Shown one piece after another: positions 1-6,567 of a stretch of DNA of 26,621 bases. The stretch comes from Bacteroidia bacterium (lineage in GTDB: Bacteria; Bacteroidota; Bacteroidia; Bacteroidales; Paludibacteraceae): NCBI GenBank assembly GCA_021152555.1, contig JAGKVE010000025.1:1-26621 (forward strand), given 5' to 3'. Under the pieces are notes generated by a model. That model had not been told where the DNA came from and did not search any database. It was given only the letters and a program-made list of their open reading frames with translations. How positions within the stretch are numbered: position 1 is the stretch's first letter; each line of letters starts with the position of its first letter. A program made the translations under genes and the position numbers.

Positions 1-84
1 GCTGCCCGCTTCATCAAGAACTTCGACAAGTACACGTCGAATGAAGCAGGTAAGGCGCTTGTAGCAGCCGGACCACAATTATAA
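1..84 (+). CDS. pckA: Phosphoenolpyruvate carboxykinase (ATP), C-terminal end (partial)
   Basis: Only the last 27 codons and a TAA stop are in the window; the gene begins upstream. The tail reads FIKNFDKYTSNEAGKALVAA followed by GPQL, which matches the conserved end of ATP-dependent PEP carboxykinase (E. coli PckA ends in a very similar FxKNFxKYT...AGxALVAAGPxL). The family converts oxaloacetate plus ATP to PEP and CO2 or, in many gut Bacteroidales, runs in the CO2-fixing direction during mixed-acid fermentation. The catalytic part is not visible. Its stop overlaps the stop of the convergent lipoprotein gene by 6 bp, so there is no spacer for a terminator. Confidence 0.9.
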   Translation, partial: AARFIKNFDKYTSNEAGKALVAAGPQL

Positions 85-2025
85 TTTATCTACTGCGCGA
101 AGAATGGGATTGATAGACGGAGTTGTTCCAACGGCTTGAATCAACCATTCTTTCGGGGTTAGACGCCCCAAGCGATAGATACGAGCGTACTCCATGGCAA
201 AATCTTTTGCCGTGGAGTATTTTGTTAGATGCTCCTCTAATTGGTATTGAACAATATGGCCGAGCGGATAATTCGGCAGATACATCGGCGAATTGACCAT
301 GTGGCTATACACACCCAACAAGATACAGTCATGCTCGCCTAATACCGGCTCGTAGTAGCTGTTCCAAACATCTTTAGCTATGGAAAGCGTAGCCGCACAT
401 AGTTCTTTTGCAGAGGCATCCGGGTGGGCATATACCCACTGCCACATAGCCATATCTACCAGACTCACGCCCATTATCTCATACATAGACCAGAACTGGT
501 CCATCACTTCATCTGCGCTTAATTGTGTTTTCGTATCCGTAGTCTTTGCTCCGGGTAGCAGTTGCAAGTCGCGATGCTGCCAAATGAACGCACTAGCCTC
601 CGTGTAGGCGGTATTCGGAACTCCTGACAGCATATAATAATCTATCTCATACATATCCAATACCTGCTCTACGCAGTGCCCGAACTCATGCACCGCAATG
701 TTATACCCCTTGTAATCCATACCGGAAGCAGGAATACGGGTACGCAGGCGTGCATCTTCTTGACGCCCGAGACATGGCCATGCGTGTCCAGAACCGCGTG
801 CCGGTTCTACGGCAATATGGCGGGCTATTTTGTGTGCCTCTTCAGTGTCGAATCCCATTCTCTCCAACAGGCGGGGCATATCTGTAGCAAACGCTGCGGC
901 ATCCGGATACAATTTGCGCGTCTGAGCAGACAGTTCATCCTCGTTCAATGTCGAACGAGCCTTGAAACCGTCATACCAGATATCATACGGACGTAAGTCA
1001 CGACCTAAACGCTCACGGATGACGGATGCTACTTTGCCAACTTGCGGAGAGCTTACTAACGCACGGAACAGACTATCTAATTCTGCGGCAGGAATCTCTA
1101 CTCCTTCTTCAAAATTACGGATTATACCTGTTGGCGAAGACGGGCAGTATTTATCTTCTTCAAACATAGCGTGTGCTATATTGAGTATCTTTTCATAACG
1201 CGTATATGGCTCGCTCTCAGACATGTCAGAATAGGGTTTCCATACATAATCGGCGCTATTGATTGCCGATTTAGGAATAGTCTGATTGACAATACGTTGC
1301 ATCACCTGATAAATCATCTCCTGTTTCTCTTGTCCACCTTCAGCGCCATATAGTGCTTTCAGTTCGTCGCGCAAGTTCCAGTGGCTGAGAAGCACTTTAT
1401 TGTCATCCCATAACTGCCGCCCGTCTTCCGTGCGCAGATTTCCCATGTATATATTATAATCCGCTATATAATTTTCTCCGTCAGCGAGCGCTTGCGCCAT
1501 CCGCGCATTGACGGCAGCAGGAACACGCGTGGTAAAGATGTCGCCCATTCGTGCGAAGGCCCACTCCTGGCGGGTCCAATCACGTCCAAGTGTGTTCTTC
1601 TCTTCCAGACTATAATGCGGGAAATTGATGATGGTGATGAACGCCAGTTTGTTAGCAAACATATCATCCGAGAAGTGCGCCAACGGGCTGTAGCCCGACA
1701 TAATCCAGTCCGGAGCCTGCGGTTCGCCTGCATCCGTCAGTTGGGTCGGGCGGAGAAGTTCAACCGTCAACATGTCGCCAGATTGATAGACGTTCTCAAA
1801 AATACGGCTGAGCGATTCAAACAACGCCAATCGCTCGCTGTCTGTTTCGCAATAATAGTCATTTACTAACTGTGCAAACTCTTCCTGTGTGCCGTCTTGC
1901 GGCGTCCAAAGCGCGGCCGCTTGCGATACGCCGCGAGGTGTGTCCTGAGAAATAGACATAGTGTTTTTTGAAGTACAACCGGCTACCAATACGATGCCGA
2001 GAAGCATATAAATGTAACGTTTCAT
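79..2025 (-). CDS. Zinc-metallopeptidase-like lipoprotein (HEFGH motif)
   Basis: A 648-residue exported lipoprotein. I start it at the ATG at 2025 because that gives a clean lipoprotein signal (basic MKRY, hydrophobic stretch, lipobox VAGC with Cys17). A longer open frame reaches into uvrB but would bury the signal. The HEFGH motif (residues 446-450) matches the HExxH zinc site, and a Glu in YTEASAF (residue 476) lies where a third zinc ligand and helix are expected. The preceding segment GHAWPCLGRQEDARLR is typical of Bacteroidetes M3-like zincins. The likely role is hydrolysis of peptides at the cell envelope; substrate unknown. It starts 4 bp after the uvrB stop, so it is probably cotranscribed with uvrB, although no functional link is evident. 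Peptidase class is inferred from motifs only. Confidence 0.75.
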   Translation of the reverse strand: MKRYIYMLLGIVLVAGCTSKNTMSISQDTPRGVSQAAALWTPQDGTQEEFAQLVNDYYCETDSERLALFESLSRIFENVYQSGDMLTVELLRPTQLTDAGEPQAPDWIMSGYSPLAHFSDDMFANKLAFITIINFPHYSLEEKNTLGRDWTRQEWAFARMGDIFTTRVPAAVNARMAQALADGENYIADYNIYMGNLRTEDGRQLWDDNKVLLSHWNLRDELKALYGAEGGQEKQEMIYQVMQRIVNQTIPKSAINSADYVWKPYSDMSESEPYTRYEKILNIAHAMFEEDKYCPSSPTGIIRNFEEGVEIPAAELDSLFRALVSSPQVGKVASVIRERLGRDLRPYDIWYDGFKARSTLNEDELSAQTRKLYPDAAAFATDMPRLLERMGFDTEEAHKIARHIAVEPARGSGHAWPCLGRQEDARLRTRIPASGMDYKGYNIAVHEFGHCVEQVLDMYEIDYYMLSGVPNTAYTEASAFIWQHRDLQLLPGAKTTDTKTQLSADEVMDQFWSMYEIMGVSLVDMAMWQWVYAHPDASAKELCAATLSIAKDVWNSYYEPVLGEHDCILLGVYSHMVNSPMYLPNYPLGHIVQYQLEEHLTKYSTAKDFAMEYARIYRLGRLTPKEWLIQAVGTTPSINPILRAVDKL

Positions 2026-2029
2026 ATTT

Positions 2030-4048
2030 TCAATTATCAATTGCCTGTAATTTGTCTTGCATTTCGAGCATCTCATCGCGCAAACGTGCAGCCATTTCAA
2101 AATCTGTTGCTTTTGCTGCGGCAAGCATTTGTTTTCGTTTTGCGTCAATGGCTTTTGTCAATGTCTCCACATTCATTTTCTGCCATTCGGCGTTTTTCCA
2201 ACTCTCTCGTATTGCCGCCTCGATGCGTTGTTTTTCGGCTTCCGGATCTTTGTATAGTCCTGCAAGCGCAGAGGTGTTAATCTCTTTTTTGATAGGCGTC
2301 GGCGTTATTCCATGCTCTGCGTTATAGCGCATCTGGATGGTTCGGCGGCGGTTTGTTTCACTGATTGTAGCCTGCATTGCAGGAGTTATCTTGTCGCCAT
2401 ACAAGACGGCTTTGCCGTGTACATGGCGGGCAGCACGCCCAACCGTTTGGGTCAGGCTGCGTTGGTCGCGCAGAAAACCTGTCTTATCGGCATCAAGAAT
2501 AGCGACCAGAGACACCTCCGGCAAGTCAAGTCCTTCGCGTAGCAGGTTCACACCGACCAACACATCATATTCACCACGGCGAAGGTCTTCCATAATCTTA
2601 ACCCGCTCGATGGTATCTATGTCCGAATGGATATAAGCAGATTTTATGCCATAACGGCGCAAGTATTCGTCCAACTCCTCCGCCATACGTTTGGTCAGCG
2701 TTGTTACCAAACAGCGCTCCTTACGATGAATACGAAAACGTATTTCGTCCATCAGGTCATCTACTTGATCCTCAGTCGGTCGCACTTCTATTTCCGGATC
2801 CAGGAGTCCTGTAGGGCGAATCAGTTGGTCTATTACGATACCTTCGCTTCGGTTCAGTTCGTACTCGTCCGGCGTAGCCGATACGTATATCGTCTGGCCC
2901 GTTTTCGCTTCGAATTCGTCAAATTTGAGAGGTCTGTTATCACGAGCTGCAGGAAGTCGGAAACCATATGTAACGAGGTTATCCTTTCGTGCTTTGTCAC
3001 CACCATACATCCCCCGTATCTGAGGAACCGTCACATGGCTTTCGTCGATAACCAGCAACATGTCTTTGGGGAAGTAATCCAACAGACAATAAGGTGGCGT
3101 ACCTTCCTCCCGTCCATCGAAATAACGACTGTAATTCTCCACGCCCGAGCAGTACCCTAATTCGTCCAACATCTCCAAATCGTATTTGACGCGTTCCTCA
3201 ATGCGGTTGGCATACAGTTCTTCGCCGATGGATGTGAAATACTCTACTTGCTTGGCAAGATCTGCTTTTATCTGCTCTTTTGCAGCCGCAATCCGCTCAA
3301 CGCTCGTCAAGAAAATAGTAGCCGGACTGAGGTTATAGTGCTCGAACTCTTCCAATACTTGTCCACTAATGGGGTCGATGGTGAGAATAGCATCTATTTC
3401 GTTACCGAAAAACTCTATTCGCACCACATAATCCGCGTATGCGAGTGCGATATCTATTGTGTCCCCCTTCACGCGGAAACGCCCGCGCGCAAGTTCCATA
3501 TCATTGCGCACGTATTGAGCCGCTACAAGTTGTTTGAGAAGTGTATCCATCGGTATTTCCTTGCCCCTCACAAGTTCGATTACATTCTGCGTGAAGTCCT
3601 GCGGGCTACCTAATCCATAGATACAACTGACCGAACTGACGATTATGACATCCTTCCTCCCGCTGAGCAAAGCCGCGACAGCAGAAAGACGCAAGCGGTC
3701 AATCTCCTCATTGATACTCAGGTCTTTCTCGATATACAAATCCGTGGAAGGTATGTACGCCTCGGGCTGATAGTAATCATAATACGAGACAAAATACTCG
3801 ACAGCATTGTGTGGGAAAAACGCCTTCATTTCCGAATACAACTGCGCTGCAAGCGTCTTGTTGTGACTCATAATGAGCGTCGGCCGGTTGACTTCCTTGA
3901 TGACGTTGGCGATAGTAAACGTCTTACCGGAACCGGTGACTCCCAACAAGACTTGCGCCGGCGCCCCGGCGTTCAATCCCGTCACTAAGGCCTCTATTGC
4001 CTGTGGTTGGTCTCCTGTTGGTTTATATGGAGATTCAAGTTGAAACAT
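2030..4048 (-). CDS. uvrB: UvrABC excinuclease subunit B
   Basis: 672 residues, the usual length for UvrB. It is the damage-verification helicase of nucleotide excision repair: loaded by UvrA2, it opens DNA at the lesion and recruits UvrC. Visible are the N-terminal PTGDQPQAI nucleotide-binding motif, Walker A GVTGSGKT (residues 36-43), the beta-hairpin region FVSYYDYYQPEAYIP, the DESH Walker B motif, helicase motifs with QTVGRAARH (motif VI), and a C-terminal UVR motif (FEMAARLRDEMLEMQ) that binds UvrC. The gene has its own promoter just upstream and is followed after 4 bp by the lipoprotein gene. I see no LexA-type operator. Confidence 0.98.
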   Translation of the reverse strand: MFQLESPYKPTGDQPQAIEALVTGLNAGAPAQVLLGVTGSGKTFTIANVIKEVNRPTLIMSHNKTLAAQLYSEMKAFFPHNAVEYFVSYYDYYQPEAYIPSTDLYIEKDLSINEEIDRLRLSAVAALLSGRKDVIIVSSVSCIYGLGSPQDFTQNVIELVRGKEIPMDTLLKQLVAAQYVRNDMELARGRFRVKGDTIDIALAYADYVVRIEFFGNEIDAILTIDPISGQVLEEFEHYNLSPATIFLTSVERIAAAKEQIKADLAKQVEYFTSIGEELYANRIEERVKYDLEMLDELGYCSGVENYSRYFDGREEGTPPYCLLDYFPKDMLLVIDESHVTVPQIRGMYGGDKARKDNLVTYGFRLPAARDNRPLKFDEFEAKTGQTIYVSATPDEYELNRSEGIVIDQLIRPTGLLDPEIEVRPTEDQVDDLMDEIRFRIHRKERCLVTTLTKRMAEELDEYLRRYGIKSAYIHSDIDTIERVKIMEDLRRGEYDVLVGVNLLREGLDLPEVSLVAILDADKTGFLRDQRSLTQTVGRAARHVHGKAVLYGDKITPAMQATISETNRRRTIQMRYNAEHGITPTPIKKEINTSALAGLYKDPEAEKQRIEAAIRESWKNAEWQKMNVETLTKAIDAKRKQMLAAAKATDFEMAARLRDEMLEMQDKLQAIDN

Positions 4049-4068
4049 AACAAATTGATTTTAGTTTG

Positions 4069-4100
4069 CAAAGGTAGTAAAAAAACGTGAGATATGCAAA
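4069..4100 (-). promoter_or_regulatory. Bacteroidetes promoter for uvrB
   Basis: On the minus strand, TTTG (4097-4100), a 20-bp spacer and TACCTTTG (4069-4076) match the -33/-7 consensus of the Bacteroidetes primary sigma factor. Transcription should begin about 6 nt downstream, giving a leader of roughly 15 nt before the uvrB ATG at 4048. Confidence 0.85.
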
Positions 4101-4286
4101 TGTTTGTATGTTTTATGACAAAAATGTGTGTTTTTGCGTCAAGAAATTTGGAAATATACGGGTAACATCGACGTCACGATTCTGGTATGACGTTGGCTGA
4201 ACCACCCCGTAATCACCCCGTAATCACCCCGTAATCACCCCCTTTTGAGTCGTATTTAGGTCTATTTCCGGTTGAGAAAGGTACGA
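4101..4286. other. Non-coding gap between rplS terminator and uvrB promoter
   Basis: No credible gene is present. The gap holds a 6-bp inverted repeat, ACGTCA (4171-4176) and TGACGT (4188-4193), spaced by 11 nt. It also holds the 11-bp tandem array annotated separately. It lies just upstream of the uvrB promoter, so it could be regulatory or simply spacer. Confidence 0.6.
4205..4278 (+). repeat. 11-bp phased tandem repeat array A
   Basis: Three perfect copies of CCCCGTAATCA occupy 4205-4237. After 8 nt (CCCCCTTT), three more degenerate 11-bp words follow: TGAGTCGTATT, TAGGTCTATTT and CCGGTTGAGAA (4246-4278). The last block resembles a block in the array at 20993-21069 on the opposite strand, where TGAGTCGTAAT is followed by two TGGGTCG words. 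The 11-bp period is close to one DNA helical turn. The array ends about 100 bp upstream of the uvrB promoter. The perfect copies are certain; the kinship of the degenerate part is an inference. Confidence 0.8.
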
Positions 4287-4313
4287 AAAAAAACGTCCGT
4301 GGGACGTTTTTTT
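4287..4313 (-). terminator. Intrinsic terminator of rplS
   Basis: A perfect inverted repeat with 12-nt arms, AAAAAAACGTCC and GGACGTTTTTTT, around a 3-nt loop. The GC core is small (ACGTCC/GGACGT) and is flanked by A and T runs, so it could terminate transcription in both directions. It lies 40 bp beyond the rplS stop and before the uvrB promoter. Confidence 0.85.
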
Positions 4314-4353
4314 GTTTTTACCATTGGCAGTTGTTTTGCCGTCCGGAAATGGA

Positions 4354-4707
4354 TTACTTAACGCGGCGCTCCTGGATGCGGGCTTTTTTACCCGTACGCT
4401 CGCGGAGGTAATACAATTTAGCACGACGTACTTTACCGTACTTGTTCACAATGATGCTCTCAATGAAGGGGCTGTCCATCGGGAAGATACGCTCAACACC
4501 GACGTTGCCACTCATTTTGCGCACTGTGAAGCGCTTCTTGTCACCACTGCCGTGAATAGCAATCACGTCACCGCGGAACTCCTGAACACGCTCTTTGTTT
4601 CCTTCTTTGATACGATAACCAACGGTTATCTGGTCTCCCGCCTTGAATGCAGGGAATTCTTTTTTCTCACCGGCAAAAGCTTGCTCGGCAACTTTAATCA
4701 AATCCAT
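4354..4707 (-). CDS. rplS: 50S ribosomal protein L19
   Basis: 117 residues, standard for bL19. It sits at the 30S-50S interface and contributes to intersubunit bridges. The family signature is clear: FKAGDQITVGYRIKEGNKER, then QEFRGDVIAIHGSG, FTVRKMSGNVGVERIFP, and the basic end VRRAKLYYLRERTGKKARI. It is monocistronic here rather than in the rpsP-rimM-trmD-rplS operon known from E. coli. It has its own promoter, a leader of about 260 nt and a strong terminator. The start ATG has no Shine-Dalgarno sequence; the preceding bases are A-rich, as is usual in Bacteroidetes. Confidence 0.98.
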   Translation of the reverse strand: MDLIKVAEQAFAGEKKEFPAFKAGDQITVGYRIKEGNKERVQEFRGDVIAIHGSGDKKRFTVRKMSGNVGVERIFPMDSPFIESIIVNKYGKVRRAKLYYLRERTGKKARIQERRVK

Positions 4708-4970
4708 TTGTTTGACTTTTTACATTCGAATTTCGTTTATTGCTTCACAATCCTTCTCCCGCGGCTTTTATTCAAGAGAAGTCATAGTAAGATTTCTCAA
4801 CTTTGGGAGGGAGTTGTGCGTCCTTCCGAAACTCGTTCATTTATACTCGCACGCCAGGCATACACTACTATTCGGCCGAACCTAATTCAATCGCCAGAGG
4901 CATGACATGCTGCTTTTTCACGAAAAAAGCGAAGGTTTATTTTTCTCAAACTTACGTTTTCGGCGAAAAA
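4708..4970 (-). promoter_or_regulatory. Long structured 5' leader of rplS (candidate autoregulatory element)
   Basis: About 260 nt separate the predicted rplS start site from its ATG, far longer than other leaders in the window. On the minus strand it contains a hairpin (GCTTTTTTCGTGAAAAAGC, 4912-4930), a palindrome TTCGGCCGAA, and a potential H-type pseudoknot. In the pseudoknot, GTGCG (4848-4852) pairs with CGCAC (4816-4820), and GAGTT (4830-4834) pairs with AACTC (4811-4815), the two 3' strands being contiguous. Ribosomal-protein leaders that bind their own product are well known, and L19 leader motifs have been reported in Bacteroidetes relatives. I could not fold or align the RNA, so the structure is an inference by eye. 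Confidence 0.5.
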
Positions 4971-4976
4971 AGCGTG

Positions 4977-5008
4977 CAAAGGTACTACTTTTTTTTAAGA
5001 TGACCAAA
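4977..5008 (-). promoter_or_regulatory. Bacteroidetes promoter for rplS
   Basis: On the minus strand, TTTG (5005-5008), a 20-bp spacer and TACCTTTG (4977-4984). It implies a transcript start near 4970 and a leader of about 260 nt. It lies back to back with the divergent rpsO promoter about 100 bp away. Confidence 0.85.
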
Positions 5009-5106
5009 TTTTTTTTACGAAAAGTGTATTTTTTCTTTTATACACCTAAAAATACGGTATCAAACAGCATGTAAATGTATGATTGAGTGATTTTTTTATA
5101 GAAAAA
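5009..5106. other. AT-rich intergenic stretch between rplS and rpsO promoters
   Basis: About 100 bp, strongly AT-rich, lying between the two divergent promoters. I see no gene or clear operator. An 89-codon open frame on the minus strand (5038-5307) crosses the rpsO promoter and leader and does not look like a protein gene. Confidence 0.6.
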
Positions 5107-5138
5107 TTTGCGTATATCAAAAAAAAGCAGTACTTTTG
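5107..5138 (+). promoter_or_regulatory. Bacteroidetes promoter for rpsO
   Basis: TTTG (5107-5110), a 20-bp spacer and TACTTTTG (5131-5138) match the -33/-7 consensus. The expected start is near 5145, leaving a leader of about 178 nt before the rpsO ATG. Confidence 0.87.
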
Positions 5139-5142
5139 CAGC

Positions 5143-5322
5143 CGCTTTTGCGACCAAGAGGTTCTCTGAGAGTGAAACAGAAGGGGAAACTATCGGAGCA
5201 AAAGCGAAGTAATGCCGCGAAGTCGTGACGCAAGGTTCGGCTTTAGCGGTGATTGTAAAACAAGGCCGGATTGAAAGTCCCATCCAAGGACTTCGAACTA
5301 AGGCCACAAATCGTTAATCAAC
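5143..5322 (+). promoter_or_regulatory. Structured 5' leader of rpsO (candidate S15 autoregulatory RNA)
   Basis: The leader is about 178 nt and rich in complementary segments. A 9-bp perfect stem joins CGCTTTTGC (5143-5151) to GCAAAAGCG (5198-5206), enclosing a smaller AGAG/CTCT hairpin. A second hairpin pairs AAGTCC (5275-5280) with GGACTT (5288-5293) around a 7-nt loop. GCCG and CGGC can also pair in the middle. S15 represses its own translation through unrelated leader structures in several phyla, so autoregulation is the natural hypothesis. The pairings are seen in the sequence; the function is inferred. Confidence 0.55.
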
Positions 5323-5592
5323 ATGTATTTAACGTCAGAAAAGAAAGCCGAGTTGTTCGCTAAATACGGCAACGACGCAAAGAACACGGGTTCAGCAGAG
5401 AGCCAGATTGCCTTGTTCACCTTCCGTATCAACCACCTGACCGAGCACCTGAAGGACAACCGTAAGGACTTCGGAACAGAGCGTGCGCTGACCGCTTTAG
5501 TAGGAAAGCGTCGCCGTATGTTGGACTACCTGAAGGAGAAAGACATCAATCGCTACCGTGCGATCATCAAAGAACTCGGAATCCGTAAGTAA
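5323..5592 (+). CDS. rpsO: 30S ribosomal protein S15
   Basis: 89 residues, the normal length for uS15, which binds the 16S rRNA central domain early in 30S assembly. Conserved features are the N-terminal K.EL..KYG region, GSAESQIALFTFRINHLTEHL in the RNA-binding helices, and the basic segment LVGKRRRMLDYLKEKDINRY near the C-terminus. It is preceded by a strong promoter and a structured leader. The usual partner pnp is not next to it. Its stop lies 2 bp from the convergent murI stop, so its mRNA probably ends inside murI. Confidence 0.98.
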   Translation: MYLTSEKKAELFAKYGNDAKNTGSAESQIALFTFRINHLTEHLKDNRKDFGTERALTALVGKRRRMLDYLKEKDINRYRAIIKELGIRK

Positions 5593-5594
5593 TC

Positions 5595-6470
5595 TTACGA
5601 GCCAAGAATTACCTGCTGCGCTTCAATAGGTTCAGCCAGGAAAATGGATGCCGATTGTGAGAAACGATCGGCATTTTCTGTAGTTAAAAAGCGGCAGGAA
5701 GCATTCATCGACAAACGGTTACGGTACTCCGGATGGCGGCTGAGATAATCCGCGAGACTATCCGCCACCAACGCCCCCTGCGAGATAACCGACAGGGTTC
5801 CGTCTTTCTTTTCACGCGCCATCCAAGCGTCTATTTTTCCTTTGATCAGCGGATAATGCGTGCAACCGAGTATAAGCGTGTCGATAAGCGGGTCTTTGTC
5901 CAACAGGCTGCGCAGATACGAATCCACGAAATAATCGGCCCCCGGTTTAGTATGTTCCCCGGCCTCGATGAGCGGCACCCACAGCGGGCAAGGTTGTTGC
6001 GTGATGCTGAATGAGTGCGCACGTGCCGAAGGTTGCTGACAGATTTTCTGCAATTCGAGCACGTAGCTCTCCGAGCTGACCGTCGCCGGCGTAGCGAGAA
6101 TACCAACATGTCCGTTTTTCGTCATCGCCGGAACCGCCTCAACAGTCGGCCGGATAACACCGAGGACATTGACTTTTTGATTTTCGGGACGGCGGGCATT
6201 GATAAGCGGAAGATCTTTTTGCTGGATTGTGCGGAGTGCTTTCGCCGATGCCGTATTGCATGCCAAGATGACCAATGTGCAATCCTGCTCGAGCAGAAAC
6301 CGAACCGCCTGGAGCGTATATCGGTATATGACGTCAAACGAGTGCGTTCCGTAGGGCGCACGCGCATTATCACCCAGATAGATATAATCGTAATCGGGCA
6401 ACACCTCGCGGATGGCACGCAGTATGGTCAGTCCTCCGTAACCGCTATCAAAAACTCCTATCTTTGCCAT
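5595..6470 (-). CDS. murI: Glutamate racemase
   Basis: 291 residues. MurI interconverts L- and D-glutamate to supply D-Glu for peptidoglycan. The N-terminus has the conserved GVFDSGYGGLTI (Asp8 region), followed by YLGDNARAPYG. The two catalytic cysteines are in LACNTASA (Cys71) and LGCTHYPL (Cys203), and all three motifs are intact. The region at about residues 83-100 (QQKDLPLINARRPENQKVN) is a small insertion of the kind seen in Bacteroidetes enzymes. The ATG lies only about 3-5 nt after the predicted transcription start, so the mRNA is nearly leaderless. Its 3' end faces rpsO with a 2-bp gap. Confidence 0.97.
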   Translation of the reverse strand: MAKIGVFDSGYGGLTILRAIREVLPDYDYIYLGDNARAPYGTHSFDVIYRYTLQAVRFLLEQDCTLVILACNTASAKALRTIQQKDLPLINARRPENQKVNVLGVIRPTVEAVPAMTKNGHVGILATPATVSSESYVLELQKICQQPSARAHSFSITQQPCPLWVPLIEAGEHTKPGADYFVDSYLRSLLDKDPLIDTLILGCTHYPLIKGKIDAWMAREKKDGTLSVISQGALVADSLADYLSRHPEYRNRLSMNASCRFLTTENADRFSQSASIFLAEPIEAQQVILGS

Positions 6471-6479
6471 TTAACGCTG

Positions 6480-6511
6480 CAAAATTACAATAAAAAATCG
6501 ACATACGCAAG
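6480..6511 (-). promoter_or_regulatory. Bacteroidetes promoter for murI
   Basis: On the minus strand, CTTG (6508-6511, core TTG), a 20-bp spacer and TAATTTTG (6480-6487). The -7 box ends 9 bp before the start codon, so the leader can only be a few nucleotides. Its -33 box is 5 bp from the -33 box of the divergent psuK promoter. Confidence 0.8.
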
Positions 6512-6516
6512 TTTTT

Positions 6517-6548
6517 TTTGTATATATCAAAAAAAAACAGTACCTTTG
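6517..6548 (+). promoter_or_regulatory. Bacteroidetes promoter for psuK-psuG
   Basis: TTTG (6517-6520), a 20-bp spacer and TACCTTTG (6541-6548). The start should be near 6553, about 15 nt before the psuK ATG. It is arranged back to back with the murI promoter. Confidence 0.87.
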
Positions 6549-6567
6549 CAGCAAGTTACGAAAAACC

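Noticed and set aside
4171..4193. ACGTCA/TGACGT inverted repeat as a uvrB operator.
   Set aside because: It lies about 70 bp upstream of the -33 box and has no match to a known SOS operator; it is noted only as part of the gap.
4205..4242. CRISPR-like repetition.
   Set aside because: Units are 11 bp and contiguous, with no unique spacers and no cas genes.
5198..5262. Resemblance of part of the rpsO leader (GCAAAAGCG ... GTGACGCAAGG) to a c-di-GMP-I riboswitch.
   Set aside because: Only short words agree, the tetraloop receptor and full stems do not fit, and the downstream gene is a ribosomal protein in a phylum with few c-di-GMP enzymes.
5038..5307. An 89-codon minus-strand frame across the rpsO promoter and leader.
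   Set aside because: It lies opposite a strong promoter and structured leader, has no RBS or promoter and no recognisable motif.
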